DNA from: Nitriliruptoraceae bacterium
GTDB taxonomy: Bacteria; Actinomycetota; Nitriliruptoria; Nitriliruptorales; Nitriliruptoraceae
DNA: 7,837 nt
Direction of reading: 5' to 3'
Assembly (NCBI GenBank): GCA_007116505.1
Contig: SKII01000135.1
Coordinates: 1 to 7,837 of the forward strand
Shown: piece by piece, positions 1 to 5,779 of the stretch
Layout of the letters: every line of letters begins with the position of its first letter
Numbering within the stretch: position 1 is the stretch's first letter
Program-made: the position numbers and the translations under genes
The notes under the pieces: model-generated
Database searches by the model: none
Seen by the model: the letters and a program-made list of their open reading frames with translations, nothing else
What the model was told of the DNA's origin: nothing

Positions 1-56
1 AGCCGGTCCGGGCACACCGCGGCGCCTCCGCGCTGGCCGCGCGGTGGGTCCCCGAT

Positions 57-452
57 GTGCCGCGAACGTCCGTCGGCAGGCTCGCGGCGGCCGTGTGGAG
101 CGCACCCCTCACGGCGGTCGGCCTCACCGTCGCGCTTGCCTCCGGCGCACGTCCGGTCTGGGACCCCGCACGCCGCTGCCTCGTCGCCCGCGGCGTCGGA
201 GGACCGTCAGCCCTCGCCCTGCGGCTCGTCGGTGCCGGCGCGAACACCGTCGGGCAGGTGGTGCTGTGCCGCAGCGAGGACCCGTCCGAGGCGCTGCTCG
301 ACCACGAGGCAGTGCACGTGCGCCAGGCGGAGCGGCTCGGGCCACTGCTCGTCCCCGCCTACGTGTGGTGCAACGCCCTGCACGGCTACCGCGACAACCC
401 GCTCGAGCACGCAGCGCGGCTCGGCGCGAGGACGAGGTCAGAGGCCGGCTGA
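57..452 (+). CDS. Small uncharacterised protein with HEAVH putative zinc-binding motif
   Basis: Function unknown. The 131-residue product has a short hydrophobic stretch near the N-terminus (about residues 14-29, SAPLTAVGLTVALASG within it), a Gly/Ala-rich middle, then LLDHEAVHVRQAERLGPLLVPAY (His83, Glu84, His87, Gln90) and a conserved-looking tail HGYRDNPLEHAA (Glu117). HExxH is the zinc-ligand and catalytic pattern of many metallopeptidases, and Glu117 could be a third ligand. That is inference: the protein is far shorter than a normal peptidase. I recall similar short HExxH-HxxQ-GPLL-P-Y hypothetical proteins in actinobacteria, but cannot name a family. The start is GTG at 57 with only a weak GGTGGG 8 bases upstream. 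The frame is open to the window edge with no earlier ATG or GTG visible, so a start outside the window is possible; GTG at 93 is the next choice. Codon use is strongly GC3-biased, like real genes here. It converges on yggT and overlaps its end by 15 bases. Confidence 0.72.
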   Translation: MPRTSVGRLAAAVWSAPLTAVGLTVALASGARPVWDPARRCLVARGVGGPSALALRLVGAGANTVGQVVLCRSEDPSEALLDHEAVHVRQAERLGPLLVPAYVWCNALHGYRDNPLEHAARLGARTRSEAG

Positions 453-453
453 C
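437..453. repeat. Short inverted repeat across the two convergent stop codons
   Basis: GTCAG (437-441) and CTGAC (449-453) are perfect inverted arms around a 7-base spacer. Each arm contains the stop codon of one of the two convergent genes: TCA 438-440 is the TGA of yggT on the minus strand, and TGA 450-452 ends the HEAVH gene. A 5-bp stem without a T-run is weak as a terminator. It is, however, the only hairpin I see at this junction and could act weakly in both directions. Confidence 0.3.
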
Positions 454-704
454 GCCGCGATGCCGCGCAGCAGGCGCACCCCGATGAACAGCACGATGAT
501 CGAGAGGTCGAGTGCGACCATGCCGATGCGCAGCGGCGGGATGGAACGCCGAAGCGGCGCGGCCAGCGGCTCGACGAGGCGTGCGACACCGAGCACGAAC
601 GGACGCAGAGCGTCCGGCGGTCGCGGGACCCACGAGAAGATGACGTAGAGGATGAGGACGTAGGTGTACAGCTCGAGGGCGAGCGAGACGGGGCCGCCGA
701 TCAT
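438..704 (-). CDS. yggT: YggT/YlmG family membrane protein
   Basis: An 88-residue integral membrane protein of the YggT (YlmG) family. Homologues in bacteria and plastids are tied to envelope, division or nucleoid organisation, but the molecular role is not settled. Two hydrophobic segments are visible, about residues 6-26 and 62-79. Between them lies the family signature: Trp25 after TM1, then VEPLAAPLRRSIPP (44-57), followed by LDLS (65-68) at the start of TM2. The length is typical for a single-unit YggT. ATG at 704 overlaps the sepF TGA as ATGA (4 bases), so translation is probably coupled; a GGGAG lies about 9 bases upstream inside sepF. It is the last gene of the minus-strand run. The usual next actinobacterial gene, divIVA, is not found; the convergent HEAVH gene occupies the space instead. 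Confidence 0.92.
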   Translation of the reverse strand: MIGGPVSLALELYTYVLILYVIFSWVPRPPDALRPFVLGVARLVEPLAAPLRRSIPPLRIGMVALDLSIIVLFIGVRLLRGIAASAGL

Positions 705-1252
705 CGACCGAGGCTCCCGATCTCGTAGCCGAGCTGCGACAGCCTGCGGCGCTCCTCGAGCGCGATGTCGACCCCGTCAGGCACGAGCAGGAAGGCCCGC
801 GGCGCTGTGCGCCGGAGCGAGCCACGACCCGCGTACGTGAGCCCCGACACGAAGTCGACCGTGCGGCGGGCGACCTCGCGCGAGCAGGCGCTGACGTCGA
901 ACAGGACGGGCTGGGAGCGGCGGAAGCGTGAGCCGATCGTCTCGACGTCGTCGAAGACGCGGACGTGGACGACGGTGACCCGCTCGGACGACAGGTCGAG
1001 ACCGGTGCGGAGCTGACGGACGTTGGAGGACCGGTCCTCGGCCGGAGCTGCACCGCCCGTCGCCGTCACGGCCGCGCCGGCGGTGGCCGCGCCGGCGGTG
1101 GCACCGGCCGTCACCGACGGACGCACGCCCGCGCCACCACGTGCGGGGACCTCGTCGAGCGGCGCGGCGTCCTCGACGACCTGCCAGTCCACGACGTCGT
1201 CATCCTCCTCGCGCAGACCGAGGTAGACCAGCGTGCGGGCCCAGATGCTCAT
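701..1252 (-). CDS. sepF: Cell division protein SepF
   Basis: Cytoplasmic membrane-tethering protein that binds the C-terminal peptide of FtsZ and anchors or bundles Z-ring filaments; in bacteria lacking FtsA it is the main anchor. The 183-residue product begins with a short amphipathic helix suited to membrane binding (MSIWARTLVYLGLREED, 1-17). An acidic patch and a low-complexity Ala/Gly/Thr linker follow (about 38-72, with repeated ATAGA). The SepF core runs from about residue 90 to 165: VTVVHVRVFDDVETIGSRF, SQPVLFDV, then TVDFVSGLTYAGRG (131-144) and AFLLVPDGVDI (153-163). ATG at 1252 overlaps the yggS stop as ATGA and is preceded by GGGGAGGG. The partner FtsZ in this cluster has the matching [10 protein letters not shown] tail. 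The linker is the only unusual part. Confidence 0.95.
   Translation of the reverse strand: MSIWARTLVYLGLREEDDDVVDWQVVEDAAPLDEVPARGGAGVRPSVTAGATAGAATAGAAVTATGGAAPAEDRSSNVRQLRTGLDLSSERVTVVHVRVFDDVETIGSRFRRSQPVLFDVSACSREVARRTVDFVSGLTYAGRGSLRRTAPRAFLLVPDGVDIALEERRRLSQLGYEIGSLGR
1071..1100. repeat. 15-base tandem duplication in the sepF linker
   Basis: GCCGCGCCGGCGGTG occurs twice in perfect tandem (1071-1085, 1086-1100), and a degraded partial copy follows. The unit is 15 bases, so the duplication stays in frame and gives the repeated ATAGA pattern in the disordered SepF linker. It is likely a slippage product tolerated in a low-complexity linker. Confidence 0.8.
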
Positions 1253-1959
1253 CGTGCACCCTCCCCGCGGGACCCGAACAGGGCCGAACCGATGCGCACC
1301 ATCGTCGCCTCCTCCTCCACCGCGACCTCGAGGTCGTCCGACATGCCCATCGACAGCTCCTCGAGTCCCTCGTGCTCGGCCCGGAGCCGGTCACGCACCT
1401 CACGGAGCGCACGGAACCACGGTCTGGCCGCCGCTCCGGGCTCCTCGCCCGCTCCGGGCAGTGGAGGGACGGTCATGAGGCCGACCACCCGAACACCCGG
1501 AGCCCCCGCAGCGTAGGAGACGAGCGCGGGGACCTCGGCGAGGCTGCACCCGCCCTTCGCCGGGTCGCCGGCGACGTTGACCTGCACGAGCACGTCCTGC
1601 ACGACGCCCTGCGCGACCGCACGCCCTCCGAGCGCGTCGACGAGCGAGCGCCGGTCCACCGAGTGCACGAGCGCAGCCCGTCCGACGACGTCGCGGACCT
1701 TGTTGCGCTGCAGCCTCCCGATGAGATGCCAGCGCGCATCGACCTCCCCCTGCTTGGCGACGAGCTCGTCGACCCGGTTCTCCCCGAGATCGAGGAGCCC
1801 GGCCGCGACCGCCTCCGCCGCGACCTCCACCGGATGCGTCTTCGTCACCCCGATGAGCCGCACCCCTGCGGGGTCGCGCCCGGCGCGCAGCGCGGCACGT
1901 CCGATCCGCTCGCGGATCTCCGCGATGCGCGCCTCGAGCGACGTCGGGCCCTCAGCCAT
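1249..1959 (-). CDS. yggS: YggS/YlmE family PLP homeostasis protein
   Basis: A 236-residue single-domain PLP-binding protein of the YggS/PROSC (PLPBP) family, an alanine-racemase-like TIM barrel that helps keep free pyridoxal phosphate in balance and has no firmly known enzymatic reaction. Visible family motifs are GVTKTHP with the PLP-linking Lys40, LGENRVDEL (the family's FGENyvqE), WHLIGRLQRNK (the family's HfIGpLQsNK), VNVAGDPAKGGC, and the phosphate-binding end LSMGMSDDLEVAV and TMVRIGSALFG. The ATG at 1959 was chosen because it begins MAEGPTSLEARIAEIRERI, the usual N-terminus, has GGGGAGGGG upstream, and overlaps the pgeF stop by 8 bases; the frame stays open upstream but that part reads as low-complexity shadow. 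A yggS gene between pgeF and sepF is standard in actinobacterial and Gram-positive dcw regions. Confidence 0.95.
   Translation of the reverse strand: MAEGPTSLEARIAEIRERIGRAALRAGRDPAGVRLIGVTKTHPVEVAAEAVAAGLLDLGENRVDELVAKQGEVDARWHLIGRLQRNKVRDVVGRAALVHSVDRRSLVDALGGRAVAQGVVQDVLVQVNVAGDPAKGGCSLAEVPALVSYAAGAPGVRVVGLMTVPPLPGAGEEPGAAARPWFRALREVRDRLRAEHEGLEELSMGMSDDLEVAVEEEATMVRIGSALFGSRGEGAR
1259..1266 (-). promoter_or_regulatory. Shine-Dalgarno of sepF
   Basis: The minus strand reads GGGGAGGG, with 6 bases before the sepF ATG at 1252. It lies inside the yggS 3' end and supports the chosen sepF start and independent re-initiation in addition to coupling. Confidence 0.7.
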
Positions 1960-2785
1960 CGACCGCCCCTCCCCTGCGGACGACCAGCGCCGCCTGCCTG
2001 CCGGCGTTCGGGTCCCGTCGGTGGCTGAACCAGCCCGTCCCGCAGGCGGTGCACAGCCCAGGGCCGCCCGACGCCCCCTGCCCGACCTCGAGGTCGGTGG
2101 CCGAGAGGACGCCACCACGGCGCATCGCCGTGTGCGCCGCGAGCCGGAGGTCGACCGACGGTGCGCCGTCACGCGTCGTCGTCACCGCGGAGCCCACCCG
2201 CCCACCGACGGCCTCGACGACCTCGGGGCCCACCGCGTAGCAGCACGGGCCGATCGCTGGGCCGATGACGACCCGGAGGCCCTCCGCACGCCCGCCGAGA
2301 CCGACCATGGCTGCGATGAGCGCCTCAGGAGCACCGGCGACGATGCCACGCCAGCCCGCATGCGCGACGCCGACCGCACGCGGACCCGCTGCCACGATCG
2401 GGAGGCAGTCGGCGGTCAGGACGACCAGCGGCCGGTCGGGCAGCGTCGTCACCATGACGTCCACGTCGCGGAGCTCGGCGCCGACCGGGACGTCCTCGTC
2501 CACCACCGCGACGTCGGCCCCATGGACCTGACGCATCAGGTGCCACGCACCGGGGTGGGTCCTCGTCCGCTCGCCGACCTGCGCACGCGCTGCCGCGAGA
2601 TGCTCGGGGACGTGCGGGCGGTGATGCGCGAGGTTCGCGTCAGGGAGCCCGTCGAGCTGCGCGCCCGTGAAGTGCACCAGCACGCCGGGCATGCCGCCGG
2701 GCATGCCGCCTCGCGTGTCGCCGAGCGTCCCGGCGAGCGAGGCACCGTCGGCGGGCGCGATGCCGGCCTCCGGGCGATGGGACAC
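1952..2785 (-). CDS. pgeF: Peptidoglycan editing factor PgeF (YfiH/YlmD, laccase-domain family)
   Basis: Member of the YfiH/YlmD/LACC1 family. In E. coli PgeF limits misincorporation of L-Ser by MurC; family members are also reported to have purine nucleoside or polyphenol oxidase activities. Numbered from GTG 2785 (277 residues), the motifs are RQVHGADV (His88), a DVMVTTLPDRPLVVLTADCLPI block (Cys127), HAGWRG (His142), IGPAIGPCCYAVG (174-186) and CTACG-WFSHRRD-AGRQAA (245-266). His88, Cys127 and His142 form the expected metal/active site. The start is uncertain: GTG 2785 lies one base after the ftsZ stop and the following codons look coding, but homologues usually begin near VLVHFTG, so ATG 2704 (250 residues, GAGGCGG upstream) or ATG 2692 is quite possible. 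Its stop overlaps yggS by 8 bases. Confidence 0.93.
   Translation of the reverse strand: MSHRPEAGIAPADGASLAGTLGDTRGGMPGGMPGVLVHFTGAQLDGLPDANLAHHRPHVPEHLAAARAQVGERTRTHPGAWHLMRQVHGADVAVVDEDVPVGAELRDVDVMVTTLPDRPLVVLTADCLPIVAAGPRAVGVAHAGWRGIVAGAPEALIAAMVGLGGRAEGLRVVIGPAIGPCCYAVGPEVVEAVGGRVGSAVTTTRDGAPSVDLRLAAHTAMRRGGVLSATDLEVGQGASGGPGLCTACGTGWFSHRRDPNAGRQAALVVRRGGAVDG
1966..1974 (-). promoter_or_regulatory. Shine-Dalgarno of yggS
   Basis: The minus strand reads GGGGAGGGG, ending 6 bases before the ATG at 1959. It decides the yggS start, because the reading frame itself is open for about 70 more codons upstream. Confidence 0.7.
2686..2709. repeat. 12-base tandem repeat carrying two candidate pgeF start codons
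   Basis: CGGGCATGCCGC occurs twice in tandem (2686-2697, 2698-2709). On the minus strand it encodes GGMPGGMPG, so the in-frame ATG is duplicated at 2704 and 2692. This is the segment just before the conserved PgeF domain begins and is part of why the start is ambiguous. Confidence 0.75.
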
Positions 2786-2786
2786 G

Positions 2787-3926
2787 TCAGCGCAGGAAGG
2801 TGGGCACGTCGAGGTCGTCGTCGAGCTCCGAGCCCTCGTCGATGACGACCTTCGGTGCCGGCTGCGCGGGACGGAAGATCTCGTCCTCGTCGTCGACCGC
2901 GCCGTCGGCCGTGGCCGGGGTCGCGGAGGAAGGGGCCGGCGCGCTGCGGAGGATGGCTCCCCGCTGCTCGATGCGGCGGTCACCGTCGAACCCTGCAGCG
3001 ATGACCGTGACCTTGACCTCGTCCCCGAGGGTGTCGTCGATCACCGCACCGAAGATGATGTTGGCCTCCGGGTGAGCGCTCGACCCGACGAGGTCGGCCG
3101 CCGCGTTCGCCTCGAGGAGCCCCAGGTCGCTGCCGCCGGCGATGAGGAGCAGCACCCCCCGCGCGCCATCGATGGACGCCTCGAGCAGCGGCGAGGACAT
3201 CGCGAGGCGGGCGGCCTCGATCGCTCGGTCGTCCCCGCGCGCCCGACCGATGCCCATCAGCGCGTTGCCGGCCTCGGTCATCACGGAGCGCACGTCGGCG
3301 AAGTCGAGGTTGATCAGTCCGGGCGTCATGATCAGGTCGGTGATGCCCTGGACGCCCTGGAGGAGCACGTCATCGGCGAGGCGGAACGCCTCGAGCACCG
3401 ACGTGCCGGTCTCCGCGACCTGCAGGAGCCGGTCGTTCGGGATGACGATGAGGGTGTCGACCTCCGCCTTGAGCGCGTCGACGCCGACCTCCGCCTGCGC
3501 GGCCCGGCGACGACCCTCGAAGGCGAAGGGCCGGGTGACGACGCCGATGGTCAGCGAGCCCTGGGCACGTGCGATGCTGGCGATGAGCGGTGATGCACCG
3601 GTACCGGTGCCACCGCCCTCGCCGGCGGTGACGAACACCATGTCGGCACCCGCGAGCGCCGCCTCGATCTCGTCGCGGTGGTCCTCCGCAGCCTGACGTC
3701 CGACGTCGGGGTCCGCACCGGCACCGAGCCCACGCGTGAGGTTACGACCGATGTCGAGCTTCACGTCGGCATCCGACATCATCAGCGCCTGGGCGTCGGT
3801 GTTGACGGCGATGAACTCCACGCCGCGCAGGCCGGCGTCGATCATGCGGTTGACGGCGTTGACGCCGCCGCCGCCGACCCCCACGACCTTGATGACCGCC
3901 AGGTAGTTCGTCGGTGCCTTCACCAT
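2787..3926 (-). CDS. ftsZ: Cell division protein FtsZ
   Basis: Tubulin-like GTPase that polymerises into the Z ring at midcell and directs septal wall synthesis. The 379 residues cover the full family. N-terminal GTPase fold: [16 protein letters not shown] (14-29), [11 protein letters not shown] (38-48), then the tubulin signature GGGTGTG at 104-110. Central helix: VIPNDRLL (161-168) and [16 protein letters not shown]7 catalytic loop: LINLDFADV (204-212), which completes the GTPase site of the next subunit. A short acidic, Ala/Pro-rich linker (about 328-367) follows, then the conserved C-terminal peptide [10 protein letters not shown] (370-379), the binding site for SepF and other partners. 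ATG 3926 has GGAGG with a 5-base spacing and a promoter in the leader. No ftsA precedes it. The stretch after the signature reads [18 protein letters not shown], slightly unlike the common GAPVVA form, with no key residue lost. Confidence 0.98.
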   Translation of the reverse strand: MVKAPTNYLAVIKVVGVGGGGVNAVNRMIDAGLRGVEFIAVNTDAQALMMSDADVKLDIGRNLTRGLGAGADPDVGRQAAEDHRDEIEAALAGADMVFVTAGEGGGTGTGASPLIASIARAQGSLTIGVVTRPFAFEGRRRAAQAEVGVDALKAEVDTLIVIPNDRLLQVAETGTSVLEAFRLADDVLLQGVQGITDLIMTPGLINLDFADVRSVMTEAGNALMGIGRARGDDRAIEAARLAMSSPLLEASIDGARGVLLLIAGGSDLGLLEANAAADLVGSSAHPEANIIFGAVIDDTLGDEVKVTVIAAGFDGDRRIEQRGAILRSAPAPSSATPATADGAVDDEDEIFRPAQPAPKVVIDEGSELDDDLDVPTFLR

Positions 3927-3931
3927 GTCAT

Positions 3932-3936
3932 CCTCC
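3932..3936 (-). promoter_or_regulatory. Shine-Dalgarno of ftsZ
   Basis: The minus strand reads GGAGG, followed by a 5-base spacer before the ATG at 3926. It is near ideal and fits a highly translated gene. Confidence 0.85.
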
Positions 3937-3995
3937 GTCGCACGTCCACGCGCGCCTCCGCCCTGCCGGACCGTCCCATCGGCCGGAGCGGAACG

Positions 3996-4010
3996 ACCTC
4001 GAGTCGAGGT
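3996..4010. repeat. 15-base perfect palindrome in the ftsZ leader
   Basis: ACCTCGA and TCGAGGT are perfect 7-base inverted arms around a single central base. The site lies within the predicted ftsZ 5' untranslated region, about 70 bases before the start codon. As DNA it looks like a dimeric repressor or activator site; as RNA it could form only a 5-bp stem with a 5-base loop. The arms are less GC-extreme than the neighbourhood. No known operator was recognised. Confidence 0.5.
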
Positions 4011-4028
4011 TGAGGGTCGGGGAAGACC

Positions 4029-4049
4029 ACCTCAGGCTCCACTGAAGGT
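4029..4049. repeat. Imperfect dyad overlapping the ftsZ -10 region
   Basis: On the minus strand ACCTTCAG, a 6-base spacer and CTGAGGT form a 7-bp dyad with one unpaired T. It covers most of the proposed -10 box and the expected transcription start. The ACCT/AGGT ends resemble those of the palindrome further down the leader. Confidence 0.4.
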
Positions 4050-4074
4050 AGACGCCAGCCGGGGAGGGGGTCAA
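4045..4074 (-). promoter_or_regulatory. Predicted ftsZ promoter (TTGACC-18-TACCTT)
   Basis: On the minus strand TTGACC (4074-4069) is followed after 18 bases by TACCTT (4050-4045). This fits the vegetative sigma pattern of high-GC actinobacteria (TTGACN, TANNNT). The start of transcription would be near 4038, leaving a leader of roughly 110 bases before ftsZ. It lies in the only long intergenic gap of the cluster (3927-4094), where multiple ftsZ promoters are known in related bacteria. No terminator is seen after ftsQ, so read-through from upstream is also expected. Confidence 0.6.
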
Positions 4075-4094
4075 GCAACCGCAGCAGGGTTGGG

Positions 4095-4844
4095 CTAGTC
4101 GCTGCGCACCACCGGGACGTCCGGGACGCGGACGTCGATGACGGTGACCTCGCTCCCTGCGACGTCGTCGAGGACGATCCCCATGGCCCGGACCTTCTCC
4201 TCGATCCGCTCCGCCCGCCCGAAGAGGACCTCGGGTCCCTCATCGAGGATCAGGACCAGCCCGTCGAGGTCCGGTGCGTCCATCCGGACGACACGGCTCC
4301 GCAGCGGCCCGGAGAGCCCCGTCCAGACCCGATGGGCGTTGGCGAGGGCCTCGTGCGCGACGACGAGCTCGCCCGGAGCCGGCGGGATGGTGACGAGCCT
4401 CACGGTCGGGAGGAGTGCGTCGGACCCCTGCTGCACCACGACACCGTCCCGGTCGACGAGCACCGACAGGGCGCGGGAGGTCGCCGTGTAGACGGGCTCG
4501 CGTTCGACGACCGTGACCGTGACCTCCCGCAGGCCCGTCCGGGAGACCGTCGCGCTCCGGACGAGCGGGACCGTCTCCACCCGACGAGCGATGCGCCCCG
4601 GGAGCATGCGGACGATCCCAGCGCCGACCTCGATGCCGCTCGCCTCCACGACCGCCTCCGGTCCGAGCCGCACCGTGCCGAGGACCACCACGTCCCGGAC
4701 GGCGAGATGCTCGCTCTGCTCGAGCCACACAGCACCGCCGGCCACACCGGACAGCAGGACGACGAGGAGCGTGCGACGCAGGCGAGCGCGCCTCCGCTGC
4801 GCCCGCACGGTCGCACGTCGCTCTGCGATGCGCTCGTCGACCAT
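4095..4844 (-). CDS. ftsQ: Cell division protein FtsQ/DivIB
   Basis: Bitopic divisome protein that scaffolds septal wall synthesis with FtsL and FtsB. The 249-residue product has an Arg-rich cytoplasmic tail (about 1-24, several Arg runs), one transmembrane segment (about 25-41, TLLVVLLSGVAGGAVWL), then a POTRA domain (about 47-117) with VRDVVVLGTVRLGPEAVVEASG and VPLVRSATVSR-VTVTVVEREPV. The FtsQ/DivIB domain follows, containing LVDRDGVVV (128-136), which is the usual conserved strand. The overall length is normal. ATG 4844 shares its A with the murB stop (TGATG). The stop is TAG, unlike the TGA of the neighbours. The protein part outside the membrane is poorly conserved in all bacteria, so identification rests on the topology, POTRA pattern and position between murB and ftsZ. 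Confidence 0.95.
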   Translation of the reverse strand: MVDERIAERRATVRAQRRRARLRRTLLVVLLSGVAGGAVWLEQSEHLAVRDVVVLGTVRLGPEAVVEASGIEVGAGIVRMLPGRIARRVETVPLVRSATVSRTGLREVTVTVVEREPVYTATSRALSVLVDRDGVVVQQGSDALLPTVRLVTIPPAPGELVVAHEALANAHRVWTGLSGPLRSRVVRMDAPDLDGLVLILDEGPEVLFGRAERIEEKVRAMGIVLDDVAGSEVTVIDVRVPDVPVVRSD

Positions 4845-5779
4845 CAGCCCTGCCCTCGCGAGGGCGGTGCCGGGCGGACCACCTCAGGCCGGAGCTCGAC
4901 CCCCGAGGCCTCCCGCACGCGGACGATGACGAGGTCGATGAGCTCGGCCACGTCCGATGCGAGCGCGCCGGGCGAGGTGACGATGAAGTTCGCATGCGTC
5001 GTCGACACCTCCGCACCGCCGATGCGCACACCCTTCAGCCCGGCCTCCTCGATGAGCCGACCGGCCGACGCACCGGGCGGGTTGGTGAAGACCGACCCGC
5101 AGCTCGGACGGTCGAGCGGCTGGTGCTCCCTGCGCCAGGCGCGGATCGCGTCGATCTCCGCGAGCACCGCATCGCGGTCGTCCTCGCGCAGCCGGAGGCG
5201 GACCGACATCACGACATGCTCGGGGCCGAGCGCGCTCGTGCGGTATCCGAGACCGAGACGCGGGAGGTCCCAGTCCTCGACCGCCCCGGTCGTGGCGTCG
5301 AGCACCCGTGCGACCACGAGTCCGGCAGCCATGTCCTCACCGTGCGCGCCCGCGTTCATCCGGACGCCCCCACCCATCGAGCCGGGCACGGCCGCACCCC
5401 AGGCGAACCCCGCGAGGCCCGCCTGCGCCGTGCGGACCGCGACGGACGGCATCGGCTCCGCCCCTCCGGCCACGACCTCGGGGCCGGAGATCGTGAGCCC
5501 GCGGAACCCCCGTCCGAGGCGCAGGACGAGGCCGGGCCACCCCTCGTCGGACAGCAGCAGGTTCGAGCCGCGGCCGACCACGAGGACGGGCAGGTCGAGA
5601 TCGCGCGCCGCCAGCACCGCACGCCGGAGCGCCTCCTCATCCTCGACCGTGGCCAACACCGCAGCCGGTCCGCCGACCCGCAGCGTGGTCAGCGCCCCGA
5701 CGTCAGCGCCCCGCACCACGCTCACCCCCGGACCGACCACGGCAGCGGCGAGCGCGGACCACCGGTCCTCGTCAGCCAC
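4844..5779 (-). CDS. murB: UDP-N-acetylenolpyruvoylglucosamine reductase MurB
   Basis: FAD-dependent enzyme that reduces UDP-GlcNAc-enolpyruvate with NADPH to UDP-MurNAc in the cytoplasm, the substrate of MurC. Numbered from GTG 5779 (311 residues): TTLRVGGPA (31-39) and VVGRGSNLLLSDEG (67-80) bind FAD; GAAVPGSMGGGVRMNAGAHG (128-147) is the core FAD site; LGYRTS (Tyr179, Arg180), PSCGSVFTNP (catalytic Ser229), GLKGVRIGGAEVS-HANFIV (247-267) and LRPEVV (catalytic Glu299) complete the active site. All key residues are present; FTNP replaces the commoner FKNP. Two GTG starts are possible, 5791 (20-base overlap with murC) and 5779 (8-base overlap). I chose 5779 because GTGGCTGA repeats the overlap seen at the starts of murC and yggS and a GGTGG lies upstream; no ATG is available nearby. 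Confidence 0.96.
   Translation of the reverse strand: MADEDRWSALAAAVVGPGVSVVRGADVGALTTLRVGGPAAVLATVEDEEALRRAVLAARDLDLPVLVVGRGSNLLLSDEGWPGLVLRLGRGFRGLTISGPEVVAGGAEPMPSVAVRTAQAGLAGFAWGAAVPGSMGGGVRMNAGAHGEDMAAGLVVARVLDATTGAVEDWDLPRLGLGYRTSALGPEHVVMSVRLRLREDDRDAVLAEIDAIRAWRREHQPLDRPSCGSVFTNPPGASAGRLIEEAGLKGVRIGGAEVSTTHANFIVTSPGALASDVAELIDLVIVRVREASGVELRPEVVRPAPPSRGQG
4852..4865. repeat. 14-base perfect palindrome just before ftsQ
   Basis: GCCCTCGCGAGGGC lies at the end of murB, 7 bases before the ftsQ ATG. In mRNA it could form a 5-bp stem with a CGCG loop beside the weak AGGG Shine-Dalgarno of ftsQ and modulate its translation. In sequence this GC-rich, palindromes of this length arise by chance, so the functional claim is weak. 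Confidence 0.3.

Noticed and set aside
124..1053. A 309-codon minus-strand open frame and similar long frames across yggT and sepF
   Set aside because: Arg/Ser/Ala-rich composition with no domain, overlapping well-supported genes in another frame; shadow frames.
1960..2172. Upstream extension of the yggS frame into pgeF
   Set aside because: Low-complexity shadow; ATG 1959 with a strong Shine-Dalgarno gives the normal YggS N-terminus.
1577..2845. A 422-codon plus-strand open frame antisense to yggS and pgeF
   Set aside because: Same GC shadow effect; no motif and it conflicts with two recognised genes.
2786..2983. Upstream extension of the pgeF frame into ftsZ
   Set aside because: The extra residues are Ser/Arg/Thr-rich and are the shadow of the ftsZ C-terminal coding region; the PgeF domain begins much later.
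4072..4094. Possible terminator after ftsQ (CAACC with GGTTG arms)
   Set aside because: Only a 5-bp stem with a 7-base loop and no T-run after it; more likely chance next to the ftsZ promoter.
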